From Zygnema cylindricum (lineage: Eukaryota; Streptophyta; Zygnematophyceae; Zygnematales; Zygnemataceae), in assembly GCA_037447655.1 (NCBI GenBank), contig JBBHKE010000931.1, forward strand, positions 1 to 64,000: a DNA stretch of 64,000 bases, in the 5' to 3' direction. Shown in pieces: positions 53,226-64,000 of the stretch; position 1 is the stretch's first letter; the number at the start of each line of letters is the position of its first letter. The notes beneath the pieces are model-generated. The model saw nothing but the letters and a program-made list of their open reading frames with translations. It had not been told where the DNA came from and did not search any database. Position numbers and translations under genes: made by a program.

Positions 53226-56200
53226 CTAGTCAATCTTTAATTTCAGTCCGCACTTCTCCCTGTAGAAAATTAGCTTAGGGGAAGGCACAGGTTTGGTCAT
53301 CATATCTGCTACCATCTCACTATCTGGTCTGTACTCTAAACTGATTATTTTGTTTTCTACTTTCTCTCTAACAAAGCTGAGTCTGATGTCCATGTGTTTG
53401 GCTTTAAAATGATGTTTAAGATTGGCAAAAATAGCGATTGCTGCTTGATTATCACAAAAAAAATTCTGCACACCACTCTTAAGGTGACCAAGCTCACCAA
53501 GCAAAGACTTGACCCACATCAATTCTTTTACAGCAGAGCAAGAGGCCATATACTCAGCCTCCATGGTGGACTGAGCAATAACCTTTTGTTGTTTGCTACT
53601 CCAACAGCAAGCCCCATCACCCACATATAATACATATCCAGAAGTACATCTCCTCATCGGAGTATCACCATAACTGGCATCACTCCAAGTAGTGATGTTA
53701 GTATTCTCCCCACCCAAATGCAACCATAGATCCCTAGTTCCTACCAAATATCTAAGGACTCTCTTAGCTGCCTCCCAATCCTTCTTAGTGGGAGCATTTA
53801 GACTTCTACTCAGCACTCCTATAGCTGCAGCTAAATCCGGCCGGGTACAATTCATAAAATAGATTAGACTTCCCACTACTTGCCTGTAAGGAATAGTCTG
53901 CATGAACTTCTGTTCTTCAGGAGATAATTCCTCGTCTAAGACTATGACTCCTTCTTCCTCACTCCCCTCACTTCCCTTTTTCAACTCCATTGGAGTTGTA
54001 CAACTATTAGCTTTATCCATTTGAAATTTTTCAAGCATGTTCCCTATTGCTTCCTTTTGAGTCAGTCTTATAATTTTCCTTTTTCGGTCTCTCTCTACTT
54101 GAATTCCCAAAATATATCTTGCTTCTCTCATATCCTTCATTTCAAATCTCCCCTTAAGATCGGTTTGCAGTTTGTTAATTTTTTCCATTGATTTACTTAA
54201 AACAAGCAAATCATCAACATAAATTGCAATAAATATCAAACCTTCCTCATCTTCGAAAACATAGATTGAGTGATCTGAGCTGATCCGAATATATCCCAGA
54301 CCGGTAAGAAACTCATCAAGCTTCTTATTCCATTGTCGAGGCGCCTGTTTCAAACCATAAAGAGATTTAATCAGCCGGCATACCTTACTCTCCTCTCCTT
54401 CCTCCACAAAACCTTCGGGTTGTCGCATGAAGATCTCCTCTTCCAATTCTCCATGCAAAAAGGCTGTCTTGATGTCCATCTGATGCACTTCCATGTCTTC
54501 CGCCGCTGCTAAACTGAGAAGTATGCGGACGGAGGGAAATCTGACCACCGAGGCAAAGGTTTCCTCGTAGTCAATTCCTTCCTTTTGTGTAAATCCCTTT
54601 GCCACTAATCTGGCCTTGTAGCGCTCGATTGTGTTATCTGGGTTCAGTTTTTATTTGAAAACCCACTTACAACCGATTGGTTTTCGGTTAGGTGGACAAT
54701 CCACCAGCTCCCAAGTATCGGCTGCCATGATTGAAGCCATCTCCTCATTGATGGCTGTCTTCCACCGGTTTCTTTCTAGACAAGTCATCGCCTCTCCATA
54801 AGTTTGAGGTTCATCTTGATGAGATAGTTTAGTTACCTTGTTATCAACCTGTTTTTCTTGCAATCTTTTGCTACTTCTCCTCCCCCCCTCAAAATCTGAG
54901 GCCGGAATAGATGGTTCTCGTGGATTCTTTCGAACAAACTCGGCTTCTCCCCTATCCCTTGATTCCGAATCAATTTCCACCACGTCTTCCGCTTCGAGTA
55001 GAGTTGTCACTGGAGTTTCCACAGCCGAGTCCTTTTCGGTCTGATTTGTTCCTGCAAGAATGTCATCTTCTCTAAAACCTGGATAGTTAGGAAGCTCAAA
55101 GTCATCGGAATTTTCTGACTCTAATCTGATTTTTACTGACTTCGTATATTTGAAGGGATCCACAGACTTTCCTTCAACCATAACTACTAGATGCTTTAAT
55201 AGGATTATATCTTCCCTTTTTAGATCATAAACTCTATATCCTTTAACATCTTCATCATATCCTAATAAGTATCCCGGTTTTCCTTCAGGATCTAGCTTCC
55301 AATTGGACCGATCAGTATCTAGACTGAATACTTGACTGCCGAAAACCTTTAAGTGAGATATGTCTGGTTTCCGGCCAGTCCATCTCTCATAAGGTGTTTG
55401 ATCTTTTATAGCTGAAGTAAGAACTCTATTCTTGAGGTAATTAGCACAGTTCATTGCTTCTGCCCAAAACCTTTTTCCTATCTTTTTATCTGACAACATA
55501 CTTCTAGCACTATCACTTAGTGTTCTATTTAATCTTTCAACTACCCCATTCTGTTCCGGGTTTTCTGGAACTGTCTTTTGGTGTTAAACTCCATCTTCCC
55601 TCAGAAAATCCTCAAACTGGTTAGAAGTATACTCTCCACCATTGTTACTCCTTACTCTCTTGATTGGAGTTTCATAGAGTTTTTCGCTCCATGCTTTATA
55701 TTGTCTAAAACAATCCTGAGCTTTTGACTTATTTTTCAAAAAATACACTCGGGAATACCAAGACCAATCATCAGTGATAGTCATCATAAATCTCTTCCCC
55801 CCCGGTGAGGGCACTTTGGCCGGTCCCCACATATGTGTGTGTACTAAATTTAGTATTTTTTCTCCCTTATAGGTGGCTGATTTAGGAAAGGGTAATCTGT
55901 GTGCTTTACCTTGAGCACATCCACTACAGTCACTTATATCATCACTCTCACTGAACTGAATCCCTTCCACCACTCCTATCTTTTTCATCTCTCTTAACTT
56001 ATCTAGATTCACATGCCCAAGCCTCTTATGCCACATCATAATATCATGAACACCAGCATAATAAAGTTTCTTTGTTTCATTACTTAAAATCAGCCTAAAC
56101 ATCCCATGGCTACCTTTCTCAGCAATGAAATAGACATCCTCCTCAAAACTAGCAGTAAAAACTCCTTCCCTAGTGATTGTGAAAAAACCCTTATCATCTA

Positions 56201-57584
56201 ATACTGATGTAGAGATAAGATTTTTGTTCAGCTCCGGAATAAACAATACATCGGAGAATGTTAATATGGATGTTTTTCCTTCTACTAACACTTTCAGATC
56301 TACCGATCCTACAAGAGTAGTAGTGACTATCCTCCCATCTCCGAACTCTATCTCTACGGTGGGAATCTTTCTTATCTTAGTGAACAGGTGCCTATCCTTA
56401 CACATGTGCATAGAGGCACTTGAATCTATGATCCAGCCTGCTTCACCTTTCAATCCACCGTAAACACATTTCTGCCTTCGTGGAATTTCGACCTCATTTT
56501 TTGCCTCCAACTCCTCATCCAAAATGAGCTCATCGTCCTCGTCCTCGGATTCCGCCTCAAGTACCTGTGTGACAAGGGCCTTTTTCTTTCCTCTCGGGGT
56601 ACCACCGGTCTGCCCCTCCTTTAGCCGAAGCTTGGTTAGCTTAATGCACTCTGCCATATAGTGCCCCGGTTTTTTACAAAAATGACATAAACCTTTGGGA
56701 GCCCTTGGTTCGAACTCGTCGGCCTGTTTTTTTTGCTCCCTACCCCCATAGTTTCCGACCGGTTTTCGGGAATCCCTGTTCCTCTAATCAGTCGCTGTTG
56801 CCAAGGCTTGGCCACTCTTTCCTCCCCTTCGGATCTCAATTGTATTCTCTTGAACGAGAATCATCCCTACCACTGAGTTCCATATCCACCTTGAGTCAGG
56901 CAAGTCTTGCACACGGTAAACTATGTTCACGAACTAATCAGGTAACTTCATCAGTAAACAGTTAACCTATTCTTTTTCACAAAAATCTTTTCCTGCACTC
57001 TATAGCTCCATGAAGAGTGTAGCAAGCTCATTGCAAAAATCCAACATATTTCCCCCTTTGTAGACATACACCTTAACTTTCTGATCAGCCAACTGTTGTT
57101 GCTGAATCGTACCACTTCGGTACATCTCTATGAGAGCCATCCAAAGATCGGATGCCCTTTCTGCCTGCAAATGAGGACATGCAAGTCCTTGAGTGAGATG
57201 GCGTAAGATGAAGGGCTTTGCCGCCATATTGTTGAAGTCCCAGGTTTCAGTATCATTCTCCTCGTTCCTCGAAATAGGTGACATGAATGTTGAACCAGTT
57301 GCTATTGGTGTGGTCGCCTCCTTCTCCTTTCCTTTGTCCACCACCTCTCCTTCCTTTGTTTCCTCCGTTGAAGGTGAATCCTCTTTCCTGGTGAATCTGC
57401 TTCCTCCAAACCCTGGAGGAATTCCAAGACTTGATGGACGCCCCAATCGTCCACTCACTATCCCCCAAAACCTTTTTTCGCATAGAGCTCCTATCATCAT
57501 ACTTTCCCAGTATATGAAGCCAGTTCCATTAAAGATTGGTACCCTAGAGGGTGGGCCCATAACCTGAAACTCTGAGACTTCCAT
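53226..57584 (-). pseudogene. Copia F gag-pol polyprotein (integrase-dead)
   Basis: Reads right to left. Gag from MEVSEFQVMGPPSRVPIFNG (57584), broken by several TAG/TAA codons at about 56790-57000. Zinc knuckle CHFCKKPGHYMAEC; protease IDSSASMHMC (Gly of D-S-G changed to Ser); GAG-pre-integrase intact. The integrase has HTHMWGP for HTDIWGP and RSNNGGEY for RSDNGGEY, so two catalytic aspartates are lost, and a stop follows DGV near 55585. RT (54605 down; YVDDLLVL near 54217) and RNase H (WSDASYGD, MEAEYMA, FCDNQAAI) are open to 53226 apart from a TAA near 54651. RT and RNase H could be intact; integration would need help in trans. Confidence 0.92.
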
Positions 57585-58625
57585 AAGTCCTCAGAGTAGA
57601 CAGCTTCCAAGTAGCCTCTAGGATAATCCTGACCCCTTTGTCTTTCAGCAATAATAACTGCCACCCTGGCAGACAAAAACCCTGACCACCTGCACCCCTG
57701 TGAAGGCAAGACTCCCTTGAGTCGATAGCAAAAAGAATCTCTGAATTTGCTCCCCTGAGCAGTAAGTTATGGAGGGTCAAAGTTGACCTTTTGTACAGAT
57801 GCTCTCTGGGAGAGAGGATCCTATCTCCTAATTTTTCTAAGTCCTATCTCTCTCACAGACTCTATCTACTGATGTTTGGAACCAATCAAAATACAGTTCC
57901 GTACGCAAAAGTACAGCTGCCGGTGTACTTTAGGTACGAACATTGTACGACATGGCCTAAATGTCGACACATGTCATATCCGGATTTGGTGCCATAATCT
58001 CCGGAGATTCCACGATCCAATGTAATTTCGCCACGTGTCATCCGATGTGGCGATGGTCACAAACCGCCGAAATCTTCTTCCGTGATCTCGGCGCTAATTC
58101 CGGCCGTCCGATTAAATCTGGATTTAATCGTAGCCGTAATAAATACTTGCGCGGCATTCGTTTCAATTAAGAAATAAATGCGCGGTATTGATTTTCAGTC
58201 CGTACCGTAATCCGTACTTTACACATTACCGGATCTATGTATCCCGTAATAAATTACAGTTAAATTATTAATCCTACGCATACATGTTAAAATAAATATC
58301 AAACTATATACTACGTAACACTAATCCTAGACTTAACGGCTAAGGCTATCGGCTATCTGCTGTCTGCCGGCCGGTAGGTACAGGGATCAAATCCTGCGGC
58401 CGGCACATATATTTTAGATAAAATAAACCCTTTAACTTATATAAATTTCCCGTAAACCTCTGGATAGCCTAGGTAGCCATGGCTCTAGCTCCCTCTCCAA
58501 TTTCTCAGTGACTGCGACAAGTTTAAGAGTCTGGAGAAAGAAGTTAGAGGTAGATTGCCTCGACTTCTTTCTATATTTCTATTTAGACCTAGAAAATACT
58601 AAAAGATGTACCATTAATTTATACA
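57565..58625 (-). repeat. Copia F 5' LTR
   Basis: Near-identical to 52152-53212. Plus-strand tRNA-like segment at 58329-58407. Adjoins the primer site on its low-coordinate side. Confidence 0.94.
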
Positions 58626-58630
58626 CTGTA

Positions 58631-60577
58631 CGAAACCGAGCACTATATGGCGGAGTGCACTAAGCTAACCGAGCTTCGGTTAAAGGAGGCGCTGACTAGT
58701 GGAACCTCGAGAGGAAAGAAAAAGGCCCTCGTGACAAAGGTACATGAGGTGGAATCCGAAGACGAGGACGATGAGCTCCTATTGGATGAGGAGTTGGAAG
58801 CGAAAAACAAGGTAGAAATTCCACGAAAGCATAAATGTGCTTTCGGTGGATTGAAAGGTGAAGCATGCTGGATTGTAGATTCACGTGCCTTGATGCACAT
58901 GTGTAAAGATAAACACCTGTTCACTAAGATAAGAAAGATTCCAACCGTAGAGATAGAGTACGGAGATGGGAGGATAGTCACTACTACTCTTGTAGGATCG
59001 GTAGATCTAAAAGTGTTAGTAGAAGGAAAGACATCCATAGTTACATTCTCCGATGTATTGTTTATTCATGAGCTGAACAAAAATCTCATCTCTACGTCTG
59101 TATTATATGATAAGGGTTTTGATATTAGCACTAGGAAAGGAGTCTTTACTGGTAGTTTTGAGGAGGAAGTTTATTTCACCGGTGAAAAAGGTAGCAAAGG
59201 GATGTTTAGGCTGATTTTAAGTAATGAAAAGAATAAACTTTATTATGCTGGTGTTCATGATATAATGATTTGGCATAAAAGGCTTGGTCATGTGAATCTC
59301 GATAAGCTAAGAGAGATTAAAAAGATAGGAGTGGTGGAAGGAATTCAGTTCAGTGAGAGTGAGAATCTAAGTGATAGTAGTGGATGTGCTCAAGGTAAAG
59401 CACACAGATTGCCCTTTCTTAAAACAACCACCTATAGGGGAGAAAAAATACTAAATTTAGTACACACACATATGTGGGGACCGGCCAAAGTGCCCTCACC
59501 GGGGGGGAAGAGATTTATGATGACTATCACTGATGATTGGTCTCGGTATTCCCAAGTGTATTTTTTGAAAAATAAGTCAAAAGCTCAGGATTGTTTTAGA
59601 CAATATAAAGCATGGAGCGAAAAACTCTATGAAACTCCAATCAAGAGAGTAAGGAGTAACAATGGTGGAGAGTATACTTCTAACCAGTTTGAGGATTTTC
59701 TGAGGGAAGATGGAGTTTAACACCAAAAGACAGTTCCAGAAAACCCGGAACAGAATGGGGTAGTTGAATGATTAAATAGGACACTAAGTGATAGTGCTAG
59801 AAGTATGTTGTCGGATAAGAAGATAGGAAAAAGGTTTTGGGCAAAAACAATGAGTTACGCTAATTACCTCAAAAATAGAGTTCTTGCTTCAGCTATAAAA
59901 GATCATACACCTTATGAGAGATGGACCGGCGGAAAACCAAACATATCTCACTTAAAGGTTTTCGGTAGTCAAGTATTCAGTCTAGATACAGATCGGTCTA
60001 ATTGGAAGCTAGATCCTAAAAGAAAACCGGGATACTTATTAGGATATGAAGAGGATGTTAAAGGATATAGAGTTTATGATATAAAAAGGGAAGATATAAT
60101 CTTAGTAAAACATCTAGTAGTTATGGATGAATGAAAGTCTGTGGATCCCTTTAAGTATACAAAGTTAGTAAAAATCAGATTTGAGTCAGAAAATTCCGAT
60201 GACTTTGAGCTTACTAACTATCCAGGTTTTAGAGAAGATGACATTCTTACAGGTACAAATCAGACCGAAAAGGACTCGGCTGCGGAAACTCGAGTGACAA
60301 CTCCACTCGAAGCGGAATTTCTGATGGAAATTGATTCGGAATCAAGGGATAGGGGAGAAGTTGAGATTGTTCGAAAGAACCCACGAGAACCATCGATTCC
60401 CGCCACTGATTTTGAGAGGGGAAGTAGAAGTAGCTAAAGATTGCAAGAAAAACAGGTTAACAACAAGGTAAAAAACCAACTCATCAAGATGAACCTCAAA
60501 CTTATGGAGAGGCAATGACTTGTCCAGAAAGGAACCGGTGGAAGACAGCCATCAATGAGGATATGGCCTCAATTATG
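58631..60577 (+). pseudogene. Copia E zinc knuckle to integrase, continuing after F
   Basis: Resumes with HYMAECTKLTELRLKEA. Protease site is VDSRALMHMC (D-S-G-A changed to D-S-R-A). GAG-pre-integrase has CSGCAQGK altered to SSGCAQGK. Integrase shows HTHMWGP and RSNNGGEY and the same TAA after DGV as copia F; a further TGA follows at about 59769 (VE*LNRTL), and TGA/TAG near 60132 and 60434. Truncated at 60577 by gypsy element 3. Confidence 0.9.
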
Positions 60578-61870
60578 TGTCAAGCTCGAGTGCTTTTCAC
60601 GCATTCTTTTATATTACTGAGGATTTCCGTACCCTTTCGATCGGTACTGTTCTCAAATTACGGAAAAGCGAACACAACCAGACTGAAGGATTATAGTATT
60701 TCCTCTAGTAAACAAGACGCACTTTATGTCGCACCTAACGGAGGTCGGACGACAAAGTTTTGCCATCTGAAATATCGCAGTTCCGTTACATGGCACTAGC
60801 TTTCACCAGCCCTAGTGGGGGGGGTACATTGTGGGTTGCCACGTAGACTTCCGGACTGTAATCTAGATTATGTTTTTAGCTGTCTGTATCAATTCAGTTC
60901 AGGTTCAGCTGACTAGTGGTCCATTTATTACATTAAGTCAAAGCTTGGCACTTTCGTGTCCTTTTAGTACTTTGTCTTAAAACTGTGGAACAAATAATAA
61001 CTTCTGGCAACGGATCTAGCCGTAGTCAGAGGTCTAACCTTTTGCCCTAAGTGTACTACACATCATTTTGTCTTATGTCAGTTCGATTGCTGTTGCTTGT
61101 CGCTCATTGGCTGATAGCGTAAGATTGACTTTTCGACCTCAAACGGGACAAGCTTTGACTATATAAGGCACTTTGGGCCGAAAGAGACAAGTTGTTGTTT
61201 CAGTATTGTATCTTGAGAAAAACCCTAGAAATTCCAGCAAACTTTCTTGTGGAGAACTTTTGTTTTATATGTGATTGTGACCCTTTTGCCATCTTGGATT
61301 TGCATCCGTCCTTTGTGGAAATCGTATTCCGGTTTGGTGGTTGGCACTGTCTTTCCTGTTTGGGCAATTTGGGACTAGTGTTTGTTGGAAACCGAGAAGG
61401 GTCTTGCCAGTTCCGGGTTACGGAAACAGAGGAGTTAAGGAGGCCTTACCTGTTCAATTGTCTGCGAAGAGATTTCGTCTCCTCTTTTTGTCAGCGTTAC
61501 GTCTTGGGGATAGGTTGGGCTCGCTTGTTATAATTCTACATTCTGCTTTTATTCTTTTTTTTTCTAGGGCAAGGTGATATTGTTAATTTTGAGACAGCAT
61601 ATCTATATTTTAACTTTTTATTTTTCTGAGTGAAAGTATCTTTGTTTTTTTTTTGGTAGTCCTTTTTGGGGTTTCAATAGGTTTCCTTCTGGGGTCAATT
61701 AGTAGTATCTTTTGGACCAGGATAGTTGATTTTGAGGGAATCTTTGTTAAACTTTCATCACGCCCGCTACAGTACTGAAACAGCCACCTGTCCTTTCACG
61801 TTAAAGAGGACAGGCGTTCAAGTCGAAGTACTTTCATAACAGGATTTAGCCCTTCTTTTCCCAGTCAGCT
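60578..61870 (+). mobile_element. Gypsy element 3: 5' LTR and leader
   Basis: Starts TGTCAAGCTCGAGTGC inside copia E (after CCTCAATTATG; siblings continue GCAGCTGATAC). TATATAAGGCACTTTGGG at about 61160. The AACCCTAGAAATTCCAGCAA and GGTAGTCCTTTTTGGGG blocks follow. This junction fixes the LTR left end for the family. Confidence 0.82.
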
Positions 61871-64000
61871 ATGGGGGGAGTAGAATTTCAGGATAAGGAT
61901 CTTCCGGGCGTCCCATCGGAAGTGCGAAGAGGCAAGCAGCAGTCGCCCAAAAGAAGAGTCACAGATGCCCGAGAAACCAGACCCATTCGGCTCACCGACG
62001 CACATTGAGCAGTTTCTTAGGGGAATTGTGCCCCCGGCTGTCGCAACTGAGACCTCTCCGAAACAGTTAGAGAAGAGACCCTCTTCTCCACCTCCACCTG
62101 TCTTTTCACCCGAGAACTTCCCAAGTTTGTCCAAAGCTGCCAAAGCCTAGGCCGCGAAGAAGGCGGAGAAACCTCCATTCTCCCCTAAATCACGTAGGAA
62201 GGGGTTGGTCCACAAGGAATCGGTCTCGAGTCCCCTCCCGAAATTAGACGCTTTACCAGATCTAAGGCCCCAACAGCTGAAATGTACATGGATCCGGAGA
62301 TACTGGCAGATCGTACCCGGCCAGGTCAAAAATAAATCTTAGCCCTTCACAATCTCCATGAGTTGAAGGTTAAGAACGAGTTGGTGCAGCGGGTAGCCAA
62401 AACCGACAGGGCTAGGATTGTACGCCCAGTGGGAGGTGTCGTTGAGATACTGAGTAGTTCATCTAGGAGCGACTCTTCGACCCCAACCGGGAGCAACAAG
62501 GGACGCCCTCCATTTCGCGCCCACAGCCCACCCAATCTCATGACACTACGACCAGCAGACCGTCAAGGGGTCGGGCCACCTCTCCGACCCGAGTCGGAGG
62601 GGGGGGAAGCCAGCACAAATTACTAGAGCCTAAGAGAGTGCATCAGTTCGATCATCGGGACCAAAAGGGTAGGTTCACTCCCCGACCTAAAGAGGAGCCA
62701 ATCTTCCCCTCCGCTTCAATCTCTCCTACCTCACTATCTCCACCAGCACCGGTTGTTCGACCTTCCGAAGGGTTGTGGCGTTCTCGACCCACCGACCTCC
62801 AGGTACCAGGCTTGGGGATTGCGGATCTCGCGGGGGTCGTGAGCAGGACCCGAAAACTTGTGGACATTCTTCGAACACACAACCAAGCTACGAGGGGGAC
62901 CAGACCCGTCACCATAGACTGAGAGGCTCTTGAAAGGGAGAGGAATAAGGCATTTGAATAGGACCTGCTTCTCATTCAAGAGGCTAAATAGAGATGGAGG
63001 AATTCTTAGGGGACAGGTAGCTCCTCCTCAGAGGACTGTTCCCTCTGTAGAAAGACCACCCCAGGGTCACGCAACTTAGCATGCAACCAAGACTCCAAGG
63101 ACTTCTTCGGGTTCTACACAGGAATCTCCTCTTCAGCAGGAAGGGGAGGAAACCACAGGGCCTAACATGAAGGGTTTGGGTGCAAATTTCCCGCTTGAGT
63201 CCGCTTCTCTGCCCCGGGGAGCGCCTATCTATTTCTCAGGGAAGGTTGCTTCCGCCGTGGAGGTTTTGGTGGTGTTCGACCAAACGAGAGAGTGCACATT
63301 CCCTTGAGAGCGTGAACAACCCCTTCCCCATCTTCTGGAATACCCTCAGATTCTCCACCTTCTCCTCCACCTCATTTCTCTCACTCCCCGCGTCCCACTA
63401 CGGAACCGAGGGACACCCCTTCTCCAACCGTTTCTCAAGCAGCCGCCGTCCGTGGGTCCCCGGATCCACCAGTATTATCGTACAAGTACAACGTACCCGC
63501 CTACTCCCCACCTCATCGACGTTCCCCTTTTTCCAGCCCAGGGGTTCTGCCGTCAGAGACATTTAGGAGGCCAAATAGGAGACAAACCCCCATTCCTACC
63601 GGGGTGCAGCAGTCTCCGCCACCGTCCGTTCCACAACATTTAGACAGACCTCGTCTCTACATCCCATCATGGGAGGCAGTTCTAACAGAGGAACAATACG
63701 CTCTTGGATTCAGAGGAGCCCGGAATCCGACTCCTCCTTTGTCAACCAGATCATCCTCGAGTTGGGAAGGAGAACAAAAGTTTCACCCGTCTATTCTAGC
63801 AGAGGGGAATGCGGTTCGGATCCACAAGACGCGGATCGAGGGGTCGTCTCACCGATTCAATTTGTCAGATCCACTCGGCCTTCTTCGCCCCAGTTTACCA
63901 ACCTCGTGGAGGAGGAGAAAATGGGTGACGTAAGGATTTTGCCAAGGGACAGTTCGTGGATTGCTTTCTCAGATTTCGAATTGTTGTGGAAATCTTTCAC
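61871..64000 (+). pseudogene. Gypsy element 3 gag-like region, runs off the window
   Basis: ATG at 61871 (MGGVEFQDKDLPGVP), frameshift, then PFGSPTHIEQFLRGIVPPAV, FSPENFPSLSKAAKA, EMYMDPEILADRTRPGQK, KNELVQRVAKTDRARIV, HQFDHRDQKGRFTPRPKEE, VRPSEGLWRSRPTD and proline/serine-rich linkers matching 29.3-31.2 kb. Many stops and frameshifts. At the end (63900 on) the VEEEKMGD and SDFELLWKSF gag blocks appear, so the rest of the element lies beyond. Confidence 0.78.

Larger units (their letters stand above)
52152..58625 (-). mobile_element. Ty1/copia element F, complete, minus strand, perfect TSD (6.5 kb)
   Basis: Flanked by CTGTA at 52147-52151 and 58626-58630. LTRs of 1061 bp at 57565-58625 (5') and 52152-53212 (3') are nearly identical. 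Half-tRNA primer site at 57550-57564 (minus strand); polypurine tract at 53213-53225. Inserted into the zinc-knuckle codons of copia E in opposite orientation. Confidence 0.96.
50798..60577 (+). mobile_element. Copia E internal region, carrying three insertions
   Basis: Gag, interrupted by a 468-bp element (51479-51946) and at 52151 by copia F; pol resumes at 58631 and runs to 60577, where a gypsy LTR starts. RT, RNase H and the 3' LTR must lie beyond the window. Removing F and one CTGTA joins TCATTTCTGTA to CGAAACCGAGCACTATATGG, the zinc-knuckle sequence of sibling copies. Confidence 0.88.

Overview
The window looks like nuclear DNA from a streptophyte (a land plant or a charophyte alga). 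The grounds are a CG-1-domain (CAMTA-like) gene with short spliced exons, plant-type Ty1/copia and Ty3/gypsy retrotransposons, and a LINE C-terminal domain of a kind known from streptophytes. The species cannot be named from the sequence. There are no prokaryotic operons, rRNA genes or CRISPR arrays. Roughly two thirds is retrotransposon sequence.

Layout. 1-7.6 kb: non-coding sequence, then two broken copia remnants of opposite orientation (plus 1557-3958, minus 3961-7015), an unclassified repeat and an LTR scrap. 7.6-8.2 kb: LINE ORF2 C-terminal fragment. 9.2-15.3 kb (minus strand): the only host gene recognised, a CAMTA-like gene. Its CG-1 domain is assembled from four short exons (15177 down to 13828) whose splice phases agree. 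Downstream are tandemly duplicated exon modules. A TATA box and a CT-rich leader precede the ATG. 15.3-20.4 kb: AT-rich, GTAC-rich sequence with four TIR-bearing MITE-like elements of two families; two of them split a decayed inverted copy of a host-gene exon.

20.4-64 kb is a nested retrotransposon block. A Ty3/gypsy element (LTRs at 20411 and 46777) was invaded by copia A (21814-28329), copia C (31561-38008, perfect GTCAC duplication) and a reverse-strand solo copia LTR (40323-41534). A second gypsy gag fragment follows and is broken by another minus-strand copia LTR (48924-49733), itself interrupted by copia E (from 49734). Copia E carries a 468-bp insertion with an 8-bp duplication, the minus-strand copia F (52152-58625, perfect CTGTA duplication), and a third gypsy copy (from 60578) that runs off the end.

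The most distinctive biology is in the copia family. Each 5' LTR is followed by a 15-nt primer-binding site complementary to the anticodon arm of initiator tRNA-Met (half-tRNA priming, as in Drosophila copia), and the complement of the CAU anticodon supplies an in-frame ATG for gag. Every LTR examined also holds an antisense tRNA-like segment with A-box/B-box-like motifs. F and E, in opposite orientations, share the same integrase-inactivating substitutions, which suggests gene conversion or a common defective source. No copia copy has a fully open polyprotein; C is closest, with one stop codon and a compensated frameshift pair.
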